Positions 10,920 to 22,300 of a stretch of DNA of 64,000 bases are shown here, in pieces. Location of the stretch: positions 5,407,488 to 5,471,487 of the forward strand of contig OZ004585.1 in assembly GCA_963924555.1 (NCBI GenBank), written 5' to 3'. A program made the translations under genes and the position numbers. Every line of letters starts with the position of its first letter. Position 1 is the first letter of the stretch. The stretch comes from Crambe crambe. Taxonomy: Eukaryota > Porifera > Demospongiae > Poecilosclerida > Crambeidae. The notes beneath the pieces are model-generated. The model was not told the origin of the DNA and searched no databases. It saw only the letters and a program-made list of their open reading frames with translations.

Positions 10920-12761
10920 CCTTGGAGCAGAAATGTTTGGAGGTGGGACAGCAGTGAAGTACAAAGCAATAAAAGGAACTGACTCCTTCAACAAATATGG
11001 GCGGACTGTTAATGTGAATAACTATCCTGCACTGCATCACAGCTGCCAAAAGCTACTCCCGGAAAAGCATAGAGGAACTTCGATTTGAGGACTACTCTGC
11101 TGGGCGTAAGGGTCCCTCGGGTGCCAATGCATGCCCACCCACAGGCAAGTCCCCCCGTTATGATTACGTATGATAATATGCACATAGCACAGCAGGAGGA
11201 AGAGGTCGACAATTACTGACACAGACCACCAACACTGAACTGATAAGTGGACTAGAACAAAGAGCAGGTAGCCTTGGAGCAAGAATATTTGGAGGAGGGG
11301 TGACTGGGACAGCAGTGAAGTACAAAGCAACAAAAGGAACTGATTCATTCTGTAAGAATGGGCTGACTGCCAATAGCTACTATAGGAAAAGCATAGAGGA
11401 ACTTCGATTTGAAGACTACTCTGCTGGGCTGAAGCTTAAGGGTCCCTTGGATGCAAATGATGAGGTTGCAGGCTATGATAACTATGTACATTGTATTATG
11501 TAGGCGGTACAGAAGGAAGAAGACGTCGACAGTTACAGACCACCAACACTGGACTGATAAGTGGACTAAAACAAGGAGTAGGCAGCCTTGGAGCAGGAAT
11601 ATTAGGAATTGGGGTGACTGGGACAGCAGTGAAGTACAAAGCAACAAAAGGAACTGATTGGAGTAGTGGGTCAACTGTTCATGTAAATACTACAATGCAT
11701 TGCATCACAGCTGCCAATAACTACTCCTGGAAAAGCATGGAGGAACTTCGATTTGAGGACTACTCTGCTGGGCGGGGCGTAAGGGTTCCTTGGGGTGCAA
11801 ATGGTGAGGATCCAGATGTACACCCTCCCATAGCCATCGTAATAATTTATATATATATATAGGTAGTACAGCAGGACAAAGCGGAGAGAGAGGTGGTTTA
11901 CTGACACAGACCACCAACACTGGTAGACTCAGAGTGGACAGCCTTGTTGGATCAGGAATATTTGGAGGGACAGTAGGGAAGTACAAAGCAACAAAAGGAA
12001 CTGATTCATTCAATAAGAATGGGCTGACTGTTCATGTGAATACTACAATGCATTGCATCACAGCTGCCAACAACTACTCCTGGAAAAGCATGGAGGAACT
12101 TCGATTTGAGGACTACTCCGTTGGACGCAAGGGTCCCTCAGTGGACTCTTTAGGATCTCTGCATGGATTACAACACTCAACGAAAGCAATCATGAAGACA
12201 GAATTAGGAAAGGTAAGTTGAATCAACTCACAGGTCATTTTTATTATAGCTACAGACTTAGCTGGCTAGAGCTTTCATAGGTTGAACATGGTAGCTAGCT
12301 AATAAGGTGGCTATTTAGCTTCATGCATTAGGCTAAGGATCAAATCTATCACAACACATATTTCAACAAACATAACTTTTACTAGCTATGCATGTCAATT
12401 CCCTAAGCCATATCAGAAGACCAGCAGCAGGATTCATTTTCATGATCATAATTGGACTTCACATCAAGTGCCTTCAACGCAGCAACAAGTACCTGGATCA
12501 TATCCAACCCACCAACAGTCAACAACACAAAAGACGGTTTGTGATGCTGCAGCAGTTGTACATGAGCATGCCTGCACAGATGCTTCCACTATGCACACAG
12601 CTGGAGTCCAAGGTAGCTACTGAGATTTCACTTTTAGCTATAAGCTATTGACCATGATGATATCTCTATTATTTTTAGTGGGAAGGTCTCTTCAAGATGT
12701 CGAACTGAACAGCATTGCAGATCAACTGGAAGAAGTAGTTATTACTGAAGCTGATTCATAG
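10920..12761 (+). CDS. NUP98-like gene of four tandem GLEBS (Gle2/Rae1-binding) modules, partly decayed
   Basis: Four copies of one module start near 10920, 11189, 11511 and 11874. Each reads G-T-A-V-K-Y-K-A-x-K-G-T-D, then (in modules 3 and 4) VHVNTTMHCITAANNYSWKS, then EELRFEDYS and GRKGP. This matches the NUP98 segment before and within its GLEBS motif (KSLEELRLEDY ... NRKGP), which binds Gle2/RAE1 at the nuclear pore. Module 4 (to 12212) is whole. Module 3 is open, with a shifted end. Module 2 lacks the central dozen residues in frame. Module 1 has a frameshift near 11018. The module 3 to 4 splice is in phase (donor about 11809, acceptor about 11873). Downstream exons at about 12420-12611 (Gln/Thr-rich) and 12680-12761 (acidic, stop 12759-12761) complete the end. 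FG repeats and the NUP98 autoproteolytic domain are absent. The 5' end is not found. Confidence 0.65.
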
Positions 12762-12882
12762 GAGATGTGCACTGCAATGTTAGCTATAGCATCCACTCAA
12801 CTATTAGCTGCACAATATTGTACATTTATTTTAATTCTTTTATATTTATTATAGCCTGGGCCCAGCCTGGGATTGACTATTA

Positions 12883-13360
12883 TCAGAGAGTACGATAGTA
12901 GCTACTCTCTAAGTAAGGACATTAGCTCGTAGTTAAGTTGGTGATGGGTAAGGGGTTACTTGATAGTCTGGCGTAGCGGCGACCCTTACCAACCCAATCC
13001 TTCCCTTAACTGGAAAGATGGACTCCACCATACTTTCGTCTCTACATCAAAAATGTACATGAACAAGTAAAGAAAAAAATATTTATTCTAAATAAAAAAG
13101 GCAAGTAGGGATGGCTAATGTGTGTGGTTCAAAAAAGTTCAGCAACAAGAAACTGAACTTCAGTCAAGTAACTAGTCTGACCCTTACCAACCCAAGGCAT
13201 AAGATAACAGTGATAGCTAGCTGCAGGCCTTAATTCTTATGCTAACTGGAAAGATGGATTCCACCATACATTCGTCTCTACCTGAATTATATCAAAAAAG
13301 TAGATGAACAAGTATACTTCTTTTTTATTTAGAATAAATATTTTTTCCTTTATATAATAT
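12883..13360 (-). mobile_element. Degenerate hairpin-ended element (third copy of the Helitron-like family)
   Basis: The low-coordinate end carries the hairpin TCAGAGAGTA ... TACTCTCT, as in the insertions at 25124 and 55313. Inside, 13056 onward has the ACAAGTAAAG-AAAAA-TATTTATTC arm and a GTAGGGATGG word. A mirror-image arm ends near 13350 (AGAATAAATATTTTTTCC). Between the arms, CTGGAAAGATGGAYTCCACCAT is present twice (13009 and 13245). The high-coordinate end is decayed, so the boundary is approximate. Confidence 0.5.
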
Positions 13361-14675
13361 AGCAGAAAAGCTTCCTTCGTTTCCAAGTAATCAGTGGTAG
13401 ATTGCAGCAATTCATCCAGCAACGAAGATAATTCCTTAAAAGATGACTTAGCAAGGAAGATAATTCCTTAAAAGATGATTCTGTCTTCTATCACTCTGTG
13501 ATCACAGATGGACATATTAAAAGTGAAAGTTTTTGTGTGCAAACAGTTCATAGTATACGTAGCTATATATAGCTTTGCTACTTCAGCTAATCCCTAAACA
13601 ATATTCAATGTACTGAGTGATTAAAAATAGTTGTATAGCTATAGCTCATATCATGAATGCTATAATACTGTAGCTATAAAATCAATTATTGGGAAAATCT
13701 ATCATCGTTATTAAAAAAGAAAATTAATAACAATTGAATAATTCCCAATTCATGGTAGCTACACTTCATTTCCAAGTGAATGATTATGGTATTAAATCTG
13801 GCAGGATGAAACTATTAATTACTAACTCTCTCTTAGGATTCTTAGGAAAATGCTGCATGCAGAATTCTGGAAAAGAGTCTTGCAATTGTAGCCGTCATAA
13901 AATTATGGATAAGTGCTTAATTTTTGTGAAGAGAAAATGATTTTAATTTGTTGTCTTGAAAATAGCTAATGCACCCAAAACATTTCATCTCTAACTAGGG
14001 ACACACTATTTGTAAAAATCTTCACAGTTGGAATTCTATTTGTTAGCTACGTAGCTAGTAGTAGCTATAATAGTCTGCTTTGCCAATCCCTTTTCTTGCT
14101 TAGTAAGAGGCGTCGAAGGGATATGTTAGCCAGATCTCTTTCATCCTATAAAAGAGGTACAAGAAGTGTGAAGCACAGTGAGTAAACATTTCTCATCTTC
14201 TGGTACACTAAGCCAGTGACAGGTGTCTGTTTCAATCACTCTCTATGAATACCTTTTTCTTTATCCTGCAGCCTCTCACATGGAACAAAAGGGTAAAAGC
14301 ATAGTTCACAACTTTGAGAAACTAACTTCAGGGACACTAAATTCTACCACAAGTCACACCTACTTTTGAAGTCCCGCCCCTGTACCACGCCCATATTCTG
14401 GCAGACAGGAACTGTGGAGGAGAACAGTTTTCATGAACTGGACATAGTCATTGCATTGTCTGAATGCTGTGCAGTCAGTGTGGTGCATTCATTAGTGACT
14501 CTGGTTATGCTGTTAAGTAAACAAACTGCCACAGTCTGTAGCGCTAAAACGAAGCTTCCGGGACAAGTGGCGGGACGGGACTGTCCCGGACGTTTCGGGA
14601 CAGTTTGGAACTATGTAAAAGCTCAACAGCTACTTGCACAATACCAAACGGAGAAGAGAATAGCTGTAGTAGATG
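13361..14675. other. Mostly empty AT-rich DNA with one possible isolated exon
   Basis: No gene is clear. At about 14104-14179 a short basic reading frame (RRRRDMLARSLSSYKRGTR) ends at a GTGAGT-like donor. The phrase CATGGAACAAAAGGGTAAAAGC at about 14279 also occurs, with small changes, at 1449. Without partners I cannot assign either. Around 14560-14610 there is a GC-rich palindromic patch (GGGACGGGACTGTCCCGG). Confidence 0.3.
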
Positions 14676-15163
14676 AACTGATCTAGGGCTGTCCCAATTA
14701 TTCTATTTTTTAAACCTATTATTCTATTCAGAATTTCTCTCTAAATGCTCCTATTATTCCCAATGATTCCCCCATTATTCTCAATCAAAATTATAAAATT
14801 AGTGCATGGGTACAAAAACCAGTTGGGACTCGAGAGTCAGCGATTATACTGTAACATCAATGAGGACTCTATAGTCTTCGAGTGAAGAAGATTGTCTCTG
14901 AGTGAAGCAATTCTGTAAAGAGAAAATACTCGTTCAGCAGCAGCAGAACTCAGTCATGAGTATCAATGGAAGCTGCTGCTGGTTTCAGCCATGAGAGTCA
15001 TGACCCACCATGTGTCATGTGAGCAGATAATTGGCTTTAATTAGAGCAACTGACCTTTGTGGCCTTTGAAAGGCCCATTAGGCTGGAATAATTCTGTTAT
15101 TCTTGCAAGCACCTATTATTCCCAAAATTATTCTGGAATAATTGGGACAGCCCTAAACTGATC
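14676..15163. mobile_element. hAT-type MITE with perfect 8-bp target duplication
   Basis: The element is 14684-15155 (472 bp). It begins TAGGGCTGTCCCAATTATTC and ends with the complement. It is flanked on both sides by AACTGATC (14676-14683 and 15156-15163). An 8-bp duplication and short TIRs fit the hAT superfamily. It has no transposase and depends on one elsewhere. The intact duplication suggests recent arrival. Confidence 0.9.
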
Positions 15164-15179
15164 TTATGTTTTCACTGGC

Positions 15180-15470
15180 CAGGCACTTCCGGAACTCCAG
15201 CGCAAGGGTCTGGTAACACACAATACTTCGATTTGTTCCCGTTTAGCAGAAATCCTGCTAAAACGATGAATATCATTAATTATGACGTTTAATGACGTGT
15301 GGTAGCTATAACAACCATAATTATTACGGGATCGGGAGGCCATTTTCTTCGCGCTAGATGTGTTGCTATGACAATTAAACAAGATAACGTCATTTACGAC
15401 ACTAAAACGTCATATTTCGTAACTAAAAAATTTAGGCCGGACCCTTACGCTGGAGTTCCGAAAGTGCTTG
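15180..15470. mobile_element. Foldback/MITE-like element
   Basis: GCACTTCCGGAACTCCAGCG with following AAGGGTC near 15182 is mirrored by GACCCTTACGCTGGAGTTCCG and AAGTGC near 15438-15465, giving arms of about 30 bp around a 225-bp middle with no ORF. Target duplication not resolved. Confidence 0.6.
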
Positions 15471-16165
15471 GGGGTGGCTGCACCAGACTAGGGCGGATCC
15501 AGGAAATTTTCTGACTAGTTTCTTTAGTCTGATATAGCGCGCGCGTAAGCGCGCGCCGGGCCGGGGGGAATGAAACTACACCCACTTTAAACACACCCTC
15601 TTTCCCGTAGCAGCGGCCCGCGAGACTAGCTCAGTGTACGAGAGTATGTATTTTCAAGCATGCAGACTGTGTGGTTAGACTAAACTAACTAGTCTGAACT
15701 TTGACCAGTTTCCAGAAACCTTAGAAACCCCCCTGGATCCGCTACTGGTTTTACTAAAGAAATGTATGAAGGTTACTGAGGAAAAAGCAAAGAAGGAAGA
15801 TTAGAAAAAAATAGCTAGCTAATTTTTTTTCCAAGCCATCTCATAATTATATGCAGATGAATCGATGAAGTAGAAGAAATACTGGAGATCATGACTATTC
15901 TGTGTGATTATACACTTGGACCAGCTAGTGGTAATACATAATTAGCAAGACAGTAGCTATGGACCAAAGTTTTTCAGTTGGAAAAAATGAAATCAGTCCA
16001 TGTTTCCTGTGATTGATTTTAAAATGGCACTTTAATAGATGTATTAAGTCTTTGGCCAGTGTCACCACAATATTTATTAGCTAATGTTAATCTCTTAGCT
16101 ATAAACCCTAGCCTTGGCCTAGCACCCTGGCCCTGGCCCTTAGTCCTAGTCCCTGTCCCTAGTCA
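15471..16165. other. Intergenic, no gene seen
   Basis: It contains a CpG-rich patch (15535-15565, alternating GCGCGC words) and a short CCCTAG/CCCTGG tandem at 16105-16160. No coding signal. Confidence 0.5.
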
Positions 16166-16384
16166 GTTCGTACGCGCGCGTTCTAGCGATAGCGCGTGCT
16201 ATTAGTCATGTGATCAAGATAAGCATTGTATATCTATGATATCATCATTATGCGGTAGATAGAATTTATAATAATTTACATAGGTGCTTTCCCAGGGGAA
16301 CCCAGTGATATATTAAAGCAACCCTCCCCCTTATTTCTATCTGAACTGTCTTTTGTGCCTTGTAGCAGTGTAGCTATATTCAGC

Positions 16385-19300
16385 ATGACTTCACCTCTGC
16401 TCTTGGGTAAAAGGTTCCTGTCTGCTGGAAGATCTCTTCCATATCGTTTATCCTTTTCCAATGGACTAATCAGACAGAGTTTGAGAAGAGTGGCACTTCC
16501 TACCATCAGTAGCATCCATTGTGAAAAATCAGAAAAGGTACAGCTAAATTAAGTCAGCTAGCTACAAAAGGACCTTATAATATTTACCCATAGCTATATA
16601 TCATGGGATGATCAAGCTCATGGCCAGCAGGCTGATTAATTCATATGGACATAGTTGTTTTTTTTTGCTGGATAATTCCATCATATCAGAGAGTATATAC
16701 GATAGTCAAACATCAAAATTATGCTGCCTTCAATAATAATCCCTACATCGCTGCCTCCCATCAAGCTGCATTAATTCATGTCAGTGTAGAAGTCAGTAGC
16801 GTAGGAGCAGGGGGGGCTAGAGCCCCCCCCCCCCCCCCCCCCCCACTTTTGTGACATCCATGTATTGCATGATTGTACTAACTGCATGGCCTTGTATCTA
16901 TTAATGCTGAATGCAATTGATTTTTTGGTTCCTTTGTTTAGCTATTATTCCCAGCCCTACACCACTGGAAGTGTTCTGCTTGGTTTAGGCAGTGATGTAG
17001 GGATTATTATTGAAAGCAACATAACTTGATGAAACTGTTATAGGTAAAGTACAGCATCGTCCCCAAGCCTTCCTCTCTCACTGGTATAGTATCTCACAAA
17101 GAAAAGGTAAAATATTGCATGGGAAGAAAAAAAGAAGAAGAAGAAACATAATAAGAGAGAGGAAGGCCTGTGGGCAGTGCTGAACATTTACATCAATACT
17201 GCCCAAGTCCTTTCTACCCTCATGTGATAAGTTTTACAAGACCTTATTTTCTTCTTCTTCTTCTTCTTTTCCTCCCATGCAATACTTTACCTTTTCTTCG
17301 TGAGAGACTATACCAGTGAGAGAGGAAGGCCTGGGATGAGGCTAACCCTACATGGCCATTTTGTTTAGCATAATTTTTCCCCCTTCACTTGTTTGTTTAC
17401 TTTTAATATGATCTTCACTTATATGTTTTTTTAGTTTTATTAATGACCTTTGTTTACTTACTCCTTCCACTGCCTACATTTCATGCCTGTAACTTCAGGA
17501 TTACAAGCCACAATGTGCAGGTCCTTCATAGTGAGTCAGAAGAATCAACGAGAACATGGCCAAATATAAACTACCTTAGCTTGTAGGCCATCCCCCACTG
17601 AGAGATCTTTTGTCTAAGAAGCAAGATGTAAACTATAAACAGCGTAAGCATTGAAAGAACAGAATACAGGCCAAATCATGCCAGCTGCCAAGTACAAAAG
17701 CTATTAACATAACTGCTATGGCATTTTCGAGCTTGTCAGCATTTTACCAGCTTGCATGCCCCAGTCACAAACAGAAGCATCATATAAAAAATAACAATCA
17801 AAGCTGGATGCCAAGCAAACCACACCCATACCAGGGTTTCATCTAGGAATTTCACCTTGGAGGGGAAGCTCATGGAACATGTGGCCATAAGGGCACAGTG
17901 AGGGGGAGGGTGCGGGAGGAAGCCGAAAATGCCTAAAATAATGCTTGGATCCTACTAAGAAGTATTTTTGACCTAAAATTCTTTCTTTTGGCAATATCTT
18001 GGGGGAAAGCTGGGTCAGTTTGGGGGGGGGGGGGGGGGGGGGGGAAGCTGAGCTGTTTGGAGGGGAAGCTTCCCCTGCACCCCCCTCCTTAGATGAAACC
18101 CTGCATACCATACAATGATGATAAGAAGTTGTGCCGAGACATTCTAGTCTTTTAAAAAGACACGAGCTAACTTTTTCTTGTTATCCTGTAGCCTCGATAC
18201 TTGCACAACTATAGGAGAAGAGAATACAGTATTGGTGGTGCAATAGTAAATGAAGGTATGAATATTGCTAAAGAAAGAGCAAAGAGGGAAAGCATAAAAC
18301 TTCTTTTGTCCAAACCATCTCACGAGACACAGATGAGAAAAACAGAAATTGACGAAATTGAAGAAATATTTGAGAAAATAAGAAGAGATCATGCCAATTC
18401 TGTTGTCAGTGTAATTTTACTTGGTGCACCAGCTTGTGGTAAAACACAGTTAGCAAGACAATATGGATCAGTGTATTACAGTTTGCAAAAACAAAATCAG
18501 TCCAAGTTTCCAATGATTGATAAAAAAATAGTCATTGTTGGCACCTTAGATGTCAGGAATGAATCAAGTCTTTGGCGATCCTACAGCAGATTGGCTGAGG
18601 AATTGAACTATAATGTGAGAGCTGAAGGGCAACTGAAAGATCGACTGGCTATTTTGAAAGCTAAGGTTCAAAGGAAATTTCGAGAGAACCCTGGATGGCT
18701 TCTGATTGTTGATGGAGTCAATGAAAAGAGTAAGTTCCATTACAGTCTTGCCAAGTCATTTCCTTTAGCTAAAAAAATGTTAACTGCTTCTCTACACTTT
18801 TAAGCATGTTACCTTCGCACTAAGTCTTGCTTATAGATAGGAAATTAAACAGTGCCATTGGAGCGATAAAGACTGGATTAAGATTAATACTGCTCCGAGT
18901 GGACTGACACCATTTTATTTAGTGATAATTAGTTTGGTGTTATTTACATGCAATAATATAAGAGCATGATGAACCCCTTACCAAAATCACTATGTCACAA
19001 CATTTATTATTGCTTCTCACTTTCTTCTATGCTATTTTTTCCTGCTTTGTATGTGGTTTCTCTTAAAGAAAAAAAACAACTTATGAGCATTTAATAATTA
19101 TTAGTGGCACGTGAATTCGAAGATTATTGGCCCCAGCCCAACTCAGAGGGCTGGGGTGAAGGCAGAGTGCTGGTCGCAACTAGCTCCAAAGAAGTGGCCA
19201 AAAAATATGAGAGCAGCCCTTTCTCCCAGGAGTATGAATGTCCAAAGATGCAAGTTGATGATGCTGCCAATTTACTCCAAAAAATGAGTGATGTCTATGA

Positions 19301-22300
19301 AAAAGGAGCCAAGGCTGTGGTGACTACTCCATATATCAACAATAACCCATTTGATATAGCATGGTTAGTTAATAGCAGCAACTAGTCTTTGAATTACCCT
19401 AAAGGAATCATTGTATCGTGAAGCAAGCTAGGTGGGGTGGGTGGAGGGGGGGGGGGGAATGAGAGAGAGATACTTCATATCATGTTTTAGGAGCTGTAGT
19501 TCTCTGCTTCTCTATTTATTATCACTCTACAACTCTTTATGAAGTAGCTAGCTATCTGTCTCATTTCCTTTGCGTGTACAGTGCTGCTATTATAATTAAG
19601 GAAGAAAGATCAAAGAATGAAAAATATGGCTTCAGCGATTTCATTCAAAGCAGAGAAAAAGGTGAAACAAAATTGACAGTACCTTCGAGTCTTCCTGAAG
19701 CAGTAAAGAGATTGGCAACAGATGAAGATCTTAAGCTGGTAAGGCTTAATGTATGAGTTGGAGTACAAATTCAATCTTTTTTTATTTTTATTTTTTTAAT
19801 TATTTTTTTAGGTTTTTACAGCAATGGGAATGTGTGCTCATGATCCAATTCCCTATAGTGTTATGGATAGGCTGCTTGGAAAAGATATTGCTACTCTCAA
19901 ATCTATCAAAGAATGTCCTTTACTCCTAAAAATCCCTGAGCAGAATCCACCTGTGGATGTTTATGACAAGATACCAAGGATTTACGCCCATTTTAGCACT
20001 GTTAATCAGTTCAGGGAAGAGCTGATAAGTAAGTATTAAAAGAAAAAATATTATTGTAGTGTCTATAGGGTGAATGTTTACCATAAGAAGCTTAGTTTGT
20101 TATAGAAGCTTATTATGATGCAGGTAAATCAAAGAAAGATAAAGGATTACAAGACTTACAGAGGCAACTAGTGAAGTCTGTACTGGATGAGTATGATAAA
20201 GTTAGCATTAGTGAAACTGAGATGTCCAAGTGGATTCCGCAACTGCTATTCAGACATCTCCAACACCTTTTACACTATGAAGTATGTTGTCATGTAGCTA
20301 TGTATACATGTATGTGAATAGATGTGAATTTTATAGTAAGTGTAGCTATTATTGGATATCTGAGGAGCAATATTGCTCTGAATCATTGACTAGAGCAGTT
20401 TGATCATACAGATGCATCATTCAGTGTCCTTATTAATCACATTAAAATATTTTGCATGTTTTTATGCCATCGTGATGTGACTGTATGAAATACTGATATT
20501 CATGGTAGCTACTAGGTATATATTTGACTGGCATAGTTTGCCAAGGGTATAACATGCTAATGGTCCTAGATCATTGACAAGGGTGTGGTCTTAAATTTTT
20601 CATGCCCCTGCTTGCATGACTCCAAATGAGGAGTAATGCATCATTGAAAGAACTGTAATTTGATGGCTGAAGAAAACTGTTCATGGCTATTTTGAGCAGC
20701 AATAAACTAGCTGTGCATAGCTTGTGACTCATTACCCTGAGCAATCCTGTGAAGAGTTAGCAATTGATTTGATCTGTGTAAATACAACAGGGAAATTGCC
20801 AAATCCCCCATTGATTAGCACTCGGACAACTATAGCAATACTTCTATTGTCTCCTCAAGCATATAGTCATCCCAGAGTTAGGGTAGGTAGCCACACCCAC
20901 AAGGTTTGAATCCATTTTCCCCCTTCTTTTCCACAGGAAGATAAAACTCATTACTTGGATCAGGATCTGAAAATTAGGCTTGCAGCCACTCTGAGCAATG
21001 CTCACATTGAGCTCAATCAAAATCCAGAAAAGAGCAAGAGTATCTTAACAAAAGAACTCGAAAAAAATAATCTCAGTCCTTATAGTAAAGCTAAGCTTGA
21101 TTTGAGCTGGGCAAAAGTGTACAGGTGATTACATGTAGCTACCTGAAATATGTCTTACTGTATAAATTAGTGCTTATCATACAATATTCTGCTTTGTATC
21201 ACAAAATTCTAATAGTTTTCTAGGGTCTAACCTTTTATATTCATAGCTACCTAATTTTTTCTCACATACAGACACTTATGTGAGTATGAATCGAGTGCAT
21301 GTCGGTTATCTGATGCACTGAAAGGAATTGATCATATTCGTGACCAGCTCTCTGCCTCAGATGCTACTGAATGCTTGAAGGAATGCACTGCTCTATCACT
21401 TCATTACCATTCTTCTGGTTATGATGAAAGGTACGTATAGGTTGATTTCACACAACTGAGAAGTTTGATAATTATAACCACCATGTTAGCTACAGTAGTT
21501 ACATGTTGAGTTTCTTTGCATTTTGGAGATTTCGGCTACTATCTCTTATCATGCTTGCATCAGCAAGATAGAATTGAATTCTAGCTATACATGTAGTTCA
21601 TAGGTATTGCTCCCAAGGTAGATCCTAATATTTTAAGCGGGCTATATAATTGACTTCTTATATAATCCAATAGTGAAAATCTGAAAAAGTCTATGAATAT
21701 TTACCAAGAACACATGGGAAATGAACCAAGCAGTCATGTTTTAGGTGAAGCAAAGTGTGCTCTTTCCCATCTGTACTTAAAAATTGGAAAGTGGTCCAGG
21801 GGACAGGAATATTTAAATGAAGCAGAGCATTTACTTGATGGAAAAGTAAGTCACATGATTATGTATTGAGAAAAGTTAACTAATTAAAATGATCTTTATA
21901 GCTACAGAATTTCTCTGAACGTGAAAGTTTAGCAGTGGTTTACAGTGAAATTGGTAACCATAAGAAAAGTATTGAGATATTAAAAGAACTGATTGAGCAG
22001 ATGCAAGAATCCTACGATTTAGAGAATGCACCATCCTCTCTGCTGTCGATTCCTTATGCTCGACTATGCTCTGCTTATTACTATAATGGGCAAAGAAATG
22101 AAGCGTACAAGTTGATAGAGAAGTGTATTCAGTGTTTGGATCATGACTTATTAAAGAGTACGTATGTACATACATTATAGCTACAGTATAATCATTTATA
22201 TGTATTGATAAGGTAATCCAAGAGATACTCGTCTATTGGAGTTAAGTGATGTAGTGATGAGACGTACACCATATTTTCCTCCATGGACAGGTGAGCAAAT

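Noticed and set aside
11009-12013. Minus-strand ORFs over the GLEBS array
   Set aside because: They are shadows; the plus frame has the conserved NUP98 residues and splice sites.
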